From Periconia sp. R9002 (Eukaryota > Ascomycota > Dothideomycetes > Pleosporales > Periconiaceae), in the NCBI GenBank assembly GCA_023627715.1, contig JAMAHW010000002.1:496001-560000 (forward strand): a stretch of DNA of 64,000 nucleotides. Direction: 5' to 3'. Made by a program: the position numbers and the translations under genes. The notes beneath the pieces are model-generated. The model ran no database searches. It was not told where the DNA came from and saw only the letters and a program-made list of their open reading frames with translations. Numbering within the stretch: the first letter of the stretch is position 1; every line of letters begins with the position of its first letter. Below are positions 12,685 to 27,605 of this stretch, piece after piece.

Positions 12685-15600
12685 CTAATAAGCCCCCTCC
12701 CTCCCCTCCCACCCCACCCCCCTAACAACCTCCACCTCCTTCCTCCCCGTCCAAACCAATCCCTCCCCCCCAATCCCCTTCCCATTCCCTCCCTCACCAC
12801 CCTCCACCACAACCTCCAGTTCACCCACGACCTCCCCCTCCTCAAGCCCCCAAACCGTAACCCCAATCCAATTCTCCCCCTTATAATCCAGTATCCCCTC
12901 CGGAACCGGGAACCTCGTCTGGGGCCCGACATTCGAGACGAACTTGCCGAAGTTGAAGCCGTTGATGAAGAGTTGGGCGCGGTATGCAGTACTGGAAGTG
13001 TTTGAGAAGACGAAGGAGAGCGGGATGTCGTAGTCTGGTGTGGGGAGGGAGAGGGGGAGGGGCGCGGTGTAGAATGTTATGCCCGGTTTCCTTGTCGTGG
13101 TGTTTGAGGAATTGGAGGGGGAAAGAGGTGGACCGGACGCTGTCCAAGGGAGAGAGTTGGAGGTAGCGGGGAAAGCGCCGGGGAGGTGTAATCCCAAGCG
13201 TTCAACGTACAACGCGCCTTCGTTCAACGGACCGCGCGAAATGTCCTTGTAGGCTTCCCCACCCAAGTTCCCCGTGATTTTCCACGTTATGGCCGATTTG
13301 GAAGTGTGTCCGGAGAGGGCGTAATCCAGGATACCACGCGGGTTCTTCATCGTTTCGGTGCCTATGGTCCAGTTTTCGTCGAGGCCCATGTTGTCAATCA
13401 CCACCGTGATGACGTATTCTGCTCCGGGGGTGAGTTTGGAAGGGAGGACGTACGTCCCGTTTCCGACGGTCGCGGCATCGTATCCCGTCCAGCTACCGAG
13501 GAACGTCGAATTCAGCCAGACGGAGTGGCCGAAGGCGGACCCGCCGGATGTGCTGAGGTATAACGAGGTTTCGTTCCCGGTCGCGACGAAGTGCCCGCGG
13601 TAGATGAGGCTTCCCGTGTGGAAGCCGTAGTCGGAGCCGTAGAGGGAGACGGGGGTTTTGAGGGGGAGGAGGGTGTTTGTGGTTTTGGGGAGGTTAGCGG
13701 GGGGCCATGCGGCGTCGGAGTAGGAGGGGTCGGTGACTTCGGGGAGGGAGGAGATGGAGTGCCATTGGAGGTCTTTGAGGCTTGGGAGGGTGAGTTTGGG
13801 GGGGTTGTGGGAGAGGGTGGTGAGGAGGGAGGTGTGGGTTGTTGGGGAGAGGGTGAGGGGGAAGGTGGCGGTGTTGAAGGCTAGGGTGGTTTGGTTTTGG
13901 ATCGTGGAGGGGAAGCCGAGGAGTTCGAGGGAGGTCGAGGTCGTGTTGAGGTCGCCGGTTAGAGTTAGTTGAGGGGTTAGGGAGGCGGTGCGGATGAGGT
14001 AGCCGGCTTTGAGTATGATAGGGGTATTGCTGGTGTTGGAAGATGCGGATGGGTTTGTGTCGATGGCCCAGTAGTTGTATGCTTCGTTGCGGTCTGGAGG
14101 GGAAAGTTAGCAGAGGTTAAAGAGTCCCACGGATCAATTTCCCCCTGTCGAGAATCGAAGAAGGAGAATTAGGATGTGGAAGTGAAGGAGAAGACTCACC
14201 CAGCATATACACATAGATAAAAGGCGCCCCAACACCAACCCTCGCCACCTTCCTCCCCCCGTCCGTCTTGAAATTCAACAACGTATACCCCCTCGTCGCG
14301 ATACTCTTGACACTCCCTTCGAGCACCTCCAGCCCCGTCACAGCAAGCACAAGCTCGTGCGTCTCGCCGGGTCCACCATACACAACCAACACCGTCTTGT
14401 CATCGTACTTGTGCCACGTGAAGATCTCAGCCGTAGAATACACCAGCGTGGCTCCCCCGATATCATAATCCGCCACGTGAATCTTCGCGTCTCGTCCATG
14501 CAGGGCCAAGCTATCGCTCGTTCCATTCGCGTCCTTGTACTGCGGGATTGTAATATTTCCAAACGCCGTCGTCGGGATCGTGAGTTTGTAGCTCGTCGAG
14601 TCGAGCGTGTTGTACTTGTCGTGTCTGACAAAGTAAAACTTGGACCCGTCTTGGCCGTACGCCGGCGTGATGGCAATGGCTGTGGACGTCGAGTGCGCCG
14701 TCGTCGACACGTTTCCGCGGGCCGCGGTCAAGTAGGACGGTGAGACCTTGAAGAAGTTGGCTTGGAGTTTCTGCTCCGAGTACTTTTCTCGGTCGACGCG
14801 CCGGTCTTCGCGGATGATGGCCGCGTAGTCGTAGGACGTGTAGCCGCCTGGGTGGCCTAGGTTTCCCCAGTTGGTTCCGCCCTGAAGGGGGAGTCACGTT
14901 AGTAAAGTTCCAGCCATAGAGGGGGGTTTCATTTCACAGGACAATGAATCTCATCATATTTCGTGAGGTCTCCACGAGAGTTGGAATACGTACCCACGTC
15001 ATGTACAAGTTCAGAATCGTAACGCCAAAGCTGTATAGCTGCTTATAAAAGACGCGATTGAACTCGGCTCCCACCAACGTCGCACACTTCTCAAACCCAG
15101 GCCCACCCCACGGATCAAAACTCCCCGCCTGGAATTCCACAATCGAATACGGCGTGCTCGGGCTCTGCGTCTCATGCAACTGCCTCCAATTCGTCGGCAA
15201 TTTGCCATCGGGCCAGACGGTGGGATTCGCGCAGTCGAAGCCAAGGGGGTACCCGTCGTGGCCGTATATATCAACGGGTGCTTCTTTACCGGGGGCATTG
15301 TAGCCCTTGGGCGAGGCGTCGTTGCTGATGAGTGGGACCACGATGCCGGCGGAGCGGATCTGGTGGTAGATGTAGGTCATGTATTCCGGGTCTGGGAAGG
15401 GGGTTATGGAGGAGAGGGCTTGAGTGTATTCGTTTTCGGGCTGAATGGCGATGATGGGACCGTTGTTTGTGATTTGATGGGCTGCTATTGTTTTGCCGAC
15501 TGAGGCCATGTAGCTGTGGGGGTGGTGGGTATTAGAAGGGGCTTGCACGAGGGTAGAGAAAGGAATGTGAGAAAGAAACCACACAATCTTCACTTCCACG

Positions 15601-16261
15601 GATTTTGTTCATGAGCGCGTACACTCTCCGATCCAACTCAATCAACGCCATATAAGAAAGAAAGAGAAGAACAAGAACTCACAGTTCCGTCTTCTCCAAA
15701 AACGCCTTATCCCTCGTCCTCAACGTCCCATTGACCCTTTGAATCCACCCTGGAAACCCTCCTCCACTCACTTCAGCATTTATGTATGGACCGGGCCTAG
15801 CAATGAGCCAAATCCCGGCCTCTTTCGCGGCTTCGAAAAATGGCTCAAGGGCGAAAATGCCATCGGCGCGGTACACACCCGGCGTGCCCTCAAGCAGGGC
15901 CCAGTCGACGTAGAAGGAGACGCAGTTGTAACCTAGGGCTTTGATCTTTTGGAAGATGTCGAGGTGGAGGGATGGGACAGGGAGGCGGTAAGGGTGGACT
16001 TCACCACTGTAGAGGAAGACGCGCTCGCCGTGGATGAAGAGGGAGTTGGTGTCCCAAGTTACCTTTTTCGGAGCGTGAGTTGTTGGGATGGCTAGGGAAA
16101 GGTGAAGGAGGAGGGGAAAGACGTACAATGTCTTGTAAAGGTCCGCTTTCTTCTCTGATGACGAATTCATTGGGTTTGGCACCGCGAACTCCTAATCCGG
16201 CGACGACGCTGGAAAAGGCACTGCACGCCAGCAGCGCCAGTGTGTTTGCAAGAGCTCTCAT
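12685..16261 (-). CDS. lacA: Secreted beta-galactosidase, GH35 (LacA type)
   Basis: Extracellular beta-galactosidase that releases terminal beta-D-galactose from oligosaccharides and plant cell-wall galactans. Exons are 16261-16127, 16062-15683, 15513-14994, 14881-14200 and 14093-12685, giving 1041 residues, close to the roughly 1000 of fungal LacA. A signal peptide covers residues 1-21. The (beta/alpha)8 barrel carries the acid/base Glu200 in QPENEY and the nucleophile Glu298 in IVEFQAG, the same numbering as well-studied fungal GH35 enzymes. The barrel is followed by the beta-rich C-terminal domains, with many NxS/T sites. The third-exon joint gives YMTWGGTNWG, the expected family motif. 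The second intron (15514-15682) is unusually long at 169 bp. Assignment is firm. Confidence 0.95.
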
Positions 16262-17567
16262 TTTTTTGTACTTCCTCTCTTAATTGTCTTGCCTCGCTCT
16301 TTTTTCGCTTTGTAAATTGCTCCTCTGTCGTAACAGAATGTGCAAATTGGACGACAGACTCAATTGATCAATTGCCCTCCCTTGTTTTTTGCTTAAACCA
16401 AAAACGATCCTGATCACCCTCTTTCGGATTTCCGTGTATGCAAACCTGCACACCAGCCCAATTGCAAAATACAAGACAGTCTCCCGTAGAGCAAAAAGCT
16501 TGGGTCGGGCTACGTGCGAGGTGAGGGGAAATCGCGGTACCTACATATGTACCTACTTTATAAGCCTCTCCTCGTATATGTACGTCAACTATAGTACCCA
16601 CATCACAAGGGGAGCTATTGGCATTGGCAAGTGGGTAATTGTACCGAAGGGCAAATGTATTACCAAGATTGATCTACAAGGGAATGAACTAGTTGATTTC
16701 TTAGGTACGGGACGAAAGTCTTGATTCAGCGATTTCCGTACGTACCCCCGACGAGGAGCGAGAAGGGTAGGAGGGGGTGGGTACGTTTATGTTCCCCGCA
16801 CGCACGCCCGCGCGCCATAGACTACATGTACATATATACCCGAGCGAGGGAGGGGGAACGTACCTCCTTAACCTTACAAAAAAATCAAACAATTAGAAAA
16901 AAAGCAGAAAAACAGAAAAACAAACGACGTCATCTAACCTCGGCACACACCTAGCTCCCTCCCCACAACAAACAACGATCCAACCATTCCCCCATCTACC
17001 TTCCCTCTTTGCTATACTTTAACCCTTTACGTACAGCATGTTCAAAAAAACAAGCTCCCACCCCCGACCCTCCTCCCACCCCAAGCTTCCCCGCCCCCCT
17101 CTCGGGTGAAAAGGCATAATTTATCCGCATACCCGCGCCCGCACCCCACTAAACTACAAGTACAAGTACCTCAACGGTCACCAGTTCGTTCTGATCGGAT
17201 TTTACGCCCGGGGACCGGTAGCGGGAAAACAATGCGTACATTGACTAGGATGGAAAGACAGATAAATTGTCCCACCAATGAGGAACAGGTAGGAATGATG
17301 GGTGATGATGTTGTGATGCTTGCGCTTATTGTAGATTGGGCTATTTCTGAGATGACGTGCGTGGAAGACAGCGAGGTCAAGATACGTGAGCATCACTCGT
17401 TGGTATTCGCATGCGACCGGTTCTAGAGTTGGCATAGAAACGAAGAAGCAAGGGAAGGCATCAATTGAATTTGGTATATCAAGTTCAGGAAAATGAGTGC
17501 TTTTACCCAGCAAAGTAGAAGACGAGAATATGTCCAAACACTGTCTCCCTGGTATCTAGAATTCCAA
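16262..17567. other. Intergenic: lacA promoter and 3' flank of PRMT5
   Basis: No supported gene. The first few hundred bases upstream of lacA should hold its promoter. A TACCTACATATGTACCTA-type palindrome lies near 16539-16556 and another TACGTAC element near 16738. The remainder is low-complexity A- and C-rich sequence. Confidence 0.55.
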
Positions 17568-20125
17568 TTACATCAAACATCCATGACTCTTGCTCGAATG
17601 CAAGTCAGAAACGCCGAGGCGGATCTTCTGGCCGTTGAGGGTGATGAAGCTTTCGACGAGCCACTCGTACCATACTTTGCGGTCGTCGGTTTGTCGCCAC
17701 ATACTGACTTCGACCGTCGAGTTCGCGGGGAGGTGCATTGGCGTCTGGTGATAATGTTAGTTTTGACGAAGATATTATATACGTGGTATGTGGGAAGCTT
17801 ACTTTGAGCGGGAAGAAGATGGGGAACCAAGAAATCATATCCTTGCTTTTCTGCTCCATGGTGACTGGGTTCGTGCTGAGCTCTACGGGTCCTTCTGAGC
17901 CAGAGTATAACACTGTCTCAAAGTAGCCGCCCAGACCGTGACAGGTACCTTGTTCTTGGATAGGGAAACTGATCTTGCAGAAGCGGTAGTTGTGTTCGTT
18001 TGCGCCGTCGCCTCCTGTAAAGCCGCCACTTCCACCTACTGCGGATCCGCCGCGACGGAGTGACGATTGGGCTAGCACCGCTGGGGGTATTGGGTGCGAG
18101 AATTCCCAGGCGGTGTGAACGATGGGCGCGAGGGGATGCTCCAGGTCGAAGTGGTTCATCCTGGTGCCGTTGGTTAATTGGAGGGGGACGTCGGGTTGAT
18201 CGGGTTGCACGGAAAGGTAGTCAAATTGTGAGAACATCACCACCCAGGGGATGTCGAAAGCACTGGCGTCAAGGCTGGTGCTTCTAGAGTAGAGATCTGC
18301 CCAGATTCTTGGTGTCGCCAGTGGTGTGAAATGAGCCGTGTAGCTGGATGGGATCGAGATGCCGTGTTCGGGGTTTAGTACGTGTTGTACGCCATCGAGG
18401 CATTCGGGTGAAAGCTCATTGTCTGCAAAACTGCCGAGGAGCTCGCTGACGAGTATATCTACTTTTCCAAACGTGCCGTCGGATTGTGTTGGACCTTTCC
18501 AGGCGCGCATATCTGTTTTGACCACTGTAACGCGACCGCCCCATGTCTCCTTGTTGTGACGACAAAGCAGGACATATGCATTGGGATTTTTCTCAATGGC
18601 GTATACACGGACTGGAATACCAGTACTTTGGCTTGCGTTTAAGGCACGAGTAACGAGAGGTCCGCGGCCAGAACCGACTACAGCTATCACAACTGCGCCG
18701 TCCTCCGAGCTTGTTGTCTTCTTTTGGGCTTTCCAGTCGCGTAAAGCTTGAGCTACGGCTTCTTCGTACCATGCATACTTGATTGGATCTTTCTCAAACA
18801 CTTCGTAGGTAATGGATTCGAGGTTGTCCGTCAATGGCTGCAGAGGACTCTGGAGATAGTCTTGGAAGCCGCCGCCGAAATGCTCCAGCTGTGTTTTTGG
18901 GGGTTGGTTCCGTTGAAGATATCGGAGATAGCTTAAGTGAGGAGTTGGGTCGTTTGAACTGCTCTTCTTTCCCGATTTCTTGGGCATTTGAGCAGCCTCG
19001 GCTGGAGTTGGGGACGTAGATAGCGATGCGCTCGGGCTAGGTGCATCGGCAGCGGCCTCTGGGGACAAATGCCCAGTAGAGTATGACATGATCATGTCTG
19101 GATCGTCGACACCCGGAATAGGGCCTATGTTGGCCAGGAGAATCCATGGTGCTGTTTTTAGGCGCAGGCAGCGGAACAGAAACAGCTGGTGCGCTTTGGA
19201 CAAAACATGAGATCCCCGGGCATTAACCAAAAATGAAGATGCAGGTATAGTGAGGATGCGCAAAGGTTCCGAGTACCAACGCGACTGCAGGGCTAACGAT
19301 GGTAGGCGACGAGGAAGTTCGAGAGCTGAATAAGTTAGATACATACTTGAAAAAATTCCAATGACTGGAGTTTGCACTTGTGCAAGTAATATAAAAAGAT
19401 AGTCCCTTACCGACTGCGAGCCTGTTATGGTATTTGCAAATCGTACGGATCGTGTTCCACGCATCCCACGTACTGTATGAATCTGCATTTTTCGACTTGG
19501 AAGGCTCTGCCACGTACTCTGGCCGTGCGAAGCGCGCAAGGTCGCCTACGTCTTGATCGTCTTCCTCGGTCCTTCTGGACCCATCCATAGGCAATTCGAT
19601 GTGGAGCTGCATGTAGCTTCCCGTAGACAATGCCTCTTTAATGGCGCGGGCATATTGGGAAATACTGCTGGAACCGTTTGACAAGCGAGGGCCAGGAATC
19701 ACAATGGTGGATGCATTCAGGAAACCTGCATAAGCAATTTCTCGAATGAAGACTTGTCTGGAAATGTGCGCGATCACTGGATCAGCAGATCCTAAATCTA
19801 TCCAAGAACTCGTGTAATACGCATATTGGTTAATGTTGTCCCCTGGAGTGAGAGGAGTGTCGACATCTTCCAAGGCGGGTATCAAGGGAAAAGCTTGCAC
19901 TTGAGGCGATTGTGAGTCTTCTTCGAGGGCTTGATTGTACGACTGTAACAAGCTCAAAACTCGGGATTGGAAATGCGAATTTGTAATGGTAGTTGTGAGC
20001 AGGTCGTAACCAAGATCCTGGGCATGGTGAAGAAGCTGGTCGGTGACAGGATGCACGCGCTGTGTGTTGTGCTCACCGATATACCATAGCGGAAGGACGT
20101 CGGCTGTGCTCTGTGGGGAGTCCAT
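17568..20125 (-). CDS. Protein arginine methyltransferase 5 (PRMT5/Skb1/Hsl7)
   Basis: Type II protein arginine methyltransferase forming symmetric dimethylarginine on histones and Sm proteins; the yeast homologue Hsl7 also acts in morphogenesis checkpoint signalling. Exons are 20125-19411, 19325-17803 and 17744-17568, giving 804 residues. An N-terminal TIM-barrel-like region is followed by the SAM-binding core: motif I VVGSGRGPL, the acidic residue in YAIEKNPNA, and the double-E loop SELLGSFADNE. The C-terminal beta-barrel/dimerisation part ends the protein. A Ser/Pro/Lys-rich insert (about residues 320-375) sits before the catalytic core and makes the protein longer than the human enzyme. 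It shares a 321-bp divergent promoter with the Prp43 gene. Confidence 0.94.
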
Positions 20126-20446
20126 CTTGGAGGTACTTGACCGCTCGAACTGAATTATATATGTCGGAGTAGCAAGTCAGTATATCCCCAAGAAGTTAAA
20201 AAGAGAGCAAACGCCCAACCGCAAACACGACTACATAATTTCTGCCTGTGGCGTGAAATTGTTCCTCACGTGGGGTCGCCTTGTATCCACAACCCTGCAT
20301 TTTCGGCGGGCGTGGCGCAGTTAGCGGGGTGCCGGAGAAACAAATTGCCGAGATGCCTGACATAAGCATATTTTTATTTTTCCCGCGCCTAGCTCCGAGC
20401 AACACCGCATCTCCGCCTCTCGCAGCATTGATCTTGTCAAACCGCC
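20126..20446. promoter_or_regulatory. Shared divergent promoter of PRMT5 and prp43
   Basis: These 321 bp separate two oppositely oriented start codons, so both promoters must lie here. I see no canonical TATA box at a fixed distance; short A/T-rich and GGGGT elements are present but not diagnostic. Confidence 0.6.
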
Positions 20447-22947
<2,501 letters not shown>

Positions 22948-23636
22948 AGTATCGAAGAAAAAGCGAGCTTGACGCTTGCAATTGCCCAAAACCCACATAA
23001 ACCCCACCCCTTCTTCCTCCCTCGTCGTCCGCCCTAGAACCGTCTTCTAGAACAACTGTATTAAACAACCCATCTTGGTGTGTAGGAAGCGGAAGTGAGA
23101 CCGAGGATGGAATGGACCCTCCTGAGAAGGTCTTCACGGGCAGGTCTGGACGTCTGTACTACTAGGAATTCAGATGGGAGTCCCGGGCTACTCGGGATGA
23201 AGCAGCTCGGCGCAGAGGTCAATTCTGGGGAGGAATGGACATGTTGATGAATAGAGTAACGATTGATCTGGGAAAATGATGAACTTTTTTCTCCATCCAC
23301 ACATACTAGTGCGTGATGTCTGCATTTGTTATACGTTGCATTTGTGAAGTGAGGATTGTAGCTTTTCGTGACTCGGGCGTGTGGATACGGTGCCGATGGT
23401 AAGGTATATATAGTGTTATAGAGTGACGGCACACTCTAGAAAGCTTGGAGTTGGTATATACTCAGCTCATTATGGGATCTCAAGATCCATACTACCAGGT
23501 TTGAAAATACCGTATAGGAGAGTCTGCACTCCATTGCTTCTCCTGGGAATCAATGTCCGGACATTACCCACACCACCAAGCACCTCTCCAAAAACAACAA
23601 AAAGAAACATATATGGTATATCTCCTTCCCGCTCTA
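22948..23636. other. Convergent 3' flanks of prp43 and the AA7-type oxidase
   Basis: The two neighbouring genes converge here, so this holds their 3' untranslated sequence and terminators. No coding potential beyond short overlapping frames is seen. Confidence 0.6.
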
Positions 23637-25184
23637 TTACTCGGCAGCAGGCTTCACGCTCTGCGGATTACTAAACACTTCCTTTGGATCGACTTCCCTC
23701 TTGACCTTCCTCAACTTATCCAGATTCTTCCCCCAGTACAATTCCGGGCCCTTATCTCCCAACGCGCGATCCACGTACCCCGCATACGCGCCCAACTCCC
23801 TGCCCACACCCTCCTCCACGGCACGATTCAAGCCAGTCAAAAAGTTACGAATCTTATCGTCGACGCGACCGAACAGGTTTACAGCGTATGCCTGGTGGTA
23901 GAACAAAGCGTCGCGGTGACCATACGCGGTAGCATCAGGAGCGGGATCGTTAACAGCGCCGCCTTCGAGGTCGAAGATGAGGAACCACACAGGGGTACCT
24001 TTATCAACAGTGTCGAGGTACGCGAAGAGCTTGTCGACGGTGGCGTTCGAGAGGAGGTCGTTTTGCGTGTAGGCTGCGGATTTGGCGTAGAAGTTTGATT
24101 GGATGCCGCCGACGAGTTCGAGGGCCGTGTCTTCGGCCCAATGGCCCACGACGCCAAGCCAGTCGTCGAGGACGAGGATGGATTCTGATTTCTGGGGGAA
24201 GAGGGCCGACGAGATGTTGAGGGCGTCGAATTCGGCGCGCGGGCCGAAGTAAGTTCCTGTTATGATGAGGCCGAGTTCGGTGAGGATGAATTGGGTTGCG
24301 AATTTGCGGGATAGGGTTGGGGAGGAGATGAGGGTTTGCCATTGCTTGAAGGCGGTTGCTTTGGCGGTTGCGTCGCCGGCGTTGATGGTGTAGGTGTAGA
24401 TGGTGGATTCTGAGGGGGAGGCTTGCGTGCGCACGACGAATTCTGTGATGATGCCGAAGCTTGCGCCTGCGCCTTTGAGCGCCCAGAAGATGTCTGCGTT
24501 TTGCTTTTCCGAGGCGCGCGTTATGGTTGAGTTGGCGAGGACTACTTCGACTTCGAGGACGTGGTCGAGGGCTGAACCCCACATGCGTGAACTGGGTCCC
24601 AGCCCGCCGATGGTGAGGTGCCCGCCTGCGCCGACTTGAGGGCAGGTGCCGTGCGCCATGGCACGTTTGCCGTTTTCGTGGAGCCGTTTGGTCACATCGC
24701 CTAGGAGAGTTCCACCGCCTATGTGTGTAGAGAGTTAGCTTGTGCGAAGGGTTGAGGTACGGTGGCTGTGGTTGGGGCGTACCAATAGTTGCTTGCCAGG
24801 TGTTTGTGTCCATGGAGAACTGTTGGAAGTTCTTGAGGTCTACCACGATAGCGTTATCAGATCCACCGATTCCTGCGTTTGGTCGTTAGTTTTTGTATCG
24901 TGGGAAGATGTATATGAGGCGTAACACCTACCATAGTTTGCGTATGAATGGCCTCCGGAACGAGGTTGGACCTTCAAGTTGTTGTCTACGGCGCATTTAA
25001 CTATAGCTGCTACTTGCTCCGAAGTGGATGGGTAAGTGACGGCCGCCGGGTTAATGGGGATATCCAAATTGTACGGCTTGACATGAGAAAGTTGGTATGC
25101 GACCGTCGACGAAGAAGCAAAGTTCTTAGCTCCCACGGCGGTATCCAAGCACTTCTCTACAGCAGAGCTGTTGGTGTTACCCAT
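23637..25184 (-). CDS. AA7-like flavo-oxidase (BBE/glucooligosaccharide-oxidase family), no signal peptide
   Basis: FAD-linked oxidoreductase of the berberine-bridge-enzyme/glucooligosaccharide-oxidase superfamily. Exons are 25184-24932, 24872-24783 and 24718-23637, giving 474 residues. Both flavin-attachment positions are present: His79 in RSGGHSY and Cys140 in GTCPQVGAGGH, so bicovalent FAD is predicted. The C-terminal BBE segment (ELYWGKNLDKLRKVKREVDP) is intact. Unlike secreted AA7 enzymes it lacks a signal peptide and begins MGNTNSS, which fits an N-myristoylation signal (Gly2, Ser6). Intracellular members of this family occur in fungal secondary metabolism. The substrate cannot be deduced. 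An unseen upstream exon is possible, but the ATG is in good context and splicing is clean. Confidence 0.9.
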
Positions 25185-26132
25185 AGCTACTTAGCTAGCC
25201 TACTCTTCTCTCGTGATATCTCTTACACTGTGCGTTGAAGTCTCCCGTGGCAAATGACGGAACAGTAGGTCAACTTAAGCAGCGAACGACGGCGACAACA
25301 AAAGTGCCAGAAGACGGCCAAAAAATTAAAAAACGACGTCCCATGGATCCCATTTTGTAGGCCTGGGTTACATTAGAACCTGGGGGTGCACATGCTCGTT
25401 TCTCCGCATTCCCTGGGCGAATAGCTAACTGTCGTTGATGGGACAAACGGCTTGACATGCCTGTTAGGAGCTGCCCAATACATTGTACTACCGGGCTGTC
25501 TGCGGGGATGCACGAGGCGAAATTGGTGAATTTGTAGTAACCGTGACCGGGGGTTGAATGGTTAGCCGCGCTTGGGTGGCAGGGGGACGCAAACAATTGA
25601 ACGATGGCGGCCAGTCATGTGCTTGTTCCTTGTGGCGGTGGTGGTATTGTGAAACTTGTGTGGTGGACAGCGCAGGCTTGTCCATTGCGGGTAATTACAT
25701 GGGATCTGATTGCGCACGCTTGCAACCTTCCTTGCACGTTATAAGACGGTCGGTAGTGACTGCGCGAAGGATTGGTAGGATGAACATGGGTGATGGACAA
25801 GTCCGTTGACAGCAATCTTGAAATGTTGAAGTGGGATTAAAGTGCTGTTAATGTTGTGGAGAAGTTTGGGTGCACGTGGTTAGGGGTTATATCACTGGAT
25901 TTGATTGGCTCATGGGCTCTAGCTACCATTTACCTTATAATTCTACATCATCGGCATCAATCTGAAAGCAAAAAAGCGAAAAATAGCTGAAGTATTGTAT
26001 TTGGGAAATTCCTGCTAAGGAAAATTCACCTCTATTCTACACCTGTATTGACCAGTCTTGAAACCATTGCTACTTGTCTAGCTTGGCACTCTAATGCGAT
26101 CAATATCAACACCCTCCGAATTCCACATGCAA
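25185..26132. other. Intergenic: promoter of the AA7-like gene and 3' flank of the DAO-like gene
   Basis: 948 bp without a supported gene. Short frames overlap on both strands and show no family resemblance. The part nearest 25184 should hold the oxidase promoter. Confidence 0.55.
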
Positions 26133-27605
26133 TCAGTTCTGGTTCAGACTCCAGATTTCTGCATTCACCACCGATCCTGGCTTACCCTCGTGGAGCATTT
26201 TCTCGACCAGCTGCACACACGTCCAAGCACAGCCGACCGCAAGGGTCCATCCCGAGCCTCCATGGCCGTAGTTGTGAACTACTTTGCTGGATTGGGAACG
26301 CGTATCTGCTGAGACTCGCACGTTGGAGTGTGAGAAGGGTCGGAGACCTTGTGCGAGAGGGCGTTGATCCTCCGGGCGTTGATCCTCTCGAGTGCTCGAG
26401 TGCAAATGAGTGACGACTTCGGTTGCTCGTGTCCACATGGCCTCGACTTCTGGCGATTGATGCGTGAGACCTAAGTCCCAGTTGTTCCGCTGGAGGATCG
26501 ATCCAACTACCAACGTATTTTCGTTGCGCGGGACGATGAAAACGGTCTTGCTGGGACGATGGGCGGCATCGAATTGTTCTGGCAGTAGCACAGCGTTGTC
26601 CCTATGGAAGCCGTTGGGGATGTTCATTCGCTTGACAGCGCCTCGAACTGGAAACATCTGAGGATCATTGGTAAGTGTCTTGGCTCCTAGGCCGCTCGCG
26701 TTGACAATAATATCAGCTTGGAAGTCGTCCATGAGCTCCCGTTCCTGGAGGTGGAGGTCCCCTTTGATATTTCTAGTTTCGAGCACTGCACCCTTGGCCA
26801 TGACTAGCTTCATGAGGAATCCCATCGCCTTGTCTGAGTCGATCACTGGCGCTTGATGTCGGTAACCCCATTTCAGCTGAAACTTCTTGTAGTCAACTGC
26901 TTCGAAGGCCTTGGTCCATTCCTTGTCAGAATCAGGGTTGGCAGCATCTTTCGAAGTTTCGAAGGCTTCGACGGTTTTTCGGGAGGTCTGAAGCATGTCT
27001 TTGAAAGCTTCAGTCTTGTCGAGATTGCGAATTTTCTCGTACTTTTCGTAATGCTTCTTGGCTGTGTCCATAGCTTTGGATGATGTCCCTTCGTCTGTTG
27101 CTTCGGAGGAATCCAGATGGAAGAACTGATAGAGCGTGATCATCCGAGCTCCAAACTTGGAATCATTCTGATCCATCTCCGCGATTTTCTTGTAGAACAT
27201 GAAGCTCTGCATGGCCCATTTCTGGTACTGCTCTACTTTCGAGTGCGTGAGGCCGGACCCCTCAATCTCTGATATCCCACAGCCGCCGGGTGGATATTCC
27301 CACAATGCCCCGGCAATCTGCGAGGTGATAGGCGTTGCTTTATTTGCCCACTCTTTGGCGATGATTGTGACCTTGTAACCCTTATCAAGGAGGATCCACG
27401 CCGTCATCAGGCCGCTGACTCCTCCTCCAATGACCAGTACCGTCTTTTTCTGATTCTTGTCGTACTGTTCACCGGTTCGAGCTTTTTGGAAGTCATTCGA
27501 GTCATTCTCTTCTTTGAGCAGTTTGGCACGGGAGTGCGCCTCGGTGGTAAGCCGGAGCACTTCCCGGTTTCCGGTATATGGGAGAGGGATGTCGATATTC
27601 TCCAT
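26133..27605 (-). CDS. FAD-dependent D-amino-acid-oxidase-family protein
   Basis: A single-exon protein of 490 residues in the DAO (glycine/D-amino acid oxidase) superfamily, which oxidises amines or D-amino acids with release of imino acid and hydrogen peroxide. The dinucleotide-binding motif VIGGGVSGLMTAW is at about residues 58-70, and the C-terminal DAAO signature HNYGHGGSGWTLAVG at about 450-465. About 55 charged residues precede the FAD domain, and an extra helical insert (about residues 155-250) makes it longer than the usual 340-370. No SKL-type peroxisomal signal is present (it ends LNQN). The substrate is unknown; it may act in D-amino acid catabolism or tailor a metabolite. Confidence 0.88.
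   Translation of the reverse strand: MENIDIPLPYTGNREVLRLTTEAHSRAKLLKEENDSNDFQKARTGEQYDKNQKKTVLVIGGGVSGLMTAWILLDKGYKVTIIAKEWANKATPITSQIAGALWEYPPGGCGISEIEGSGLTHSKVEQYQKWAMQSFMFYKKIAEMDQNDSKFGARMITLYQFFHLDSSEATDEGTSSKAMDTAKKHYEKYEKIRNLDKTEAFKDMLQTSRKTVEAFETSKDAANPDSDKEWTKAFEAVDYKKFQLKWGYRHQAPVIDSDKAMGFLMKLVMAKGAVLETRNIKGDLHLQERELMDDFQADIIVNASGLGAKTLTNDPQMFPVRGAVKRMNIPNGFHRDNAVLLPEQFDAAHRPSKTVFIVPRNENTLVVGSILQRNNWDLGLTHQSPEVEAMWTRATEVVTHLHSSTREDQRPEDQRPLAQGLRPFSHSNVRVSADTRSQSSKVVHNYGHGGSGWTLAVGCAWTCVQLVEKMLHEGKPGSVVNAEIWSLNQN

Noticed and set aside
25488..25815. Overlapping frames on both strands upstream of the AA7-like gene
   Set aside because: Short, mutually overlapping and without recognisable features; treated as promoter and intergenic DNA.
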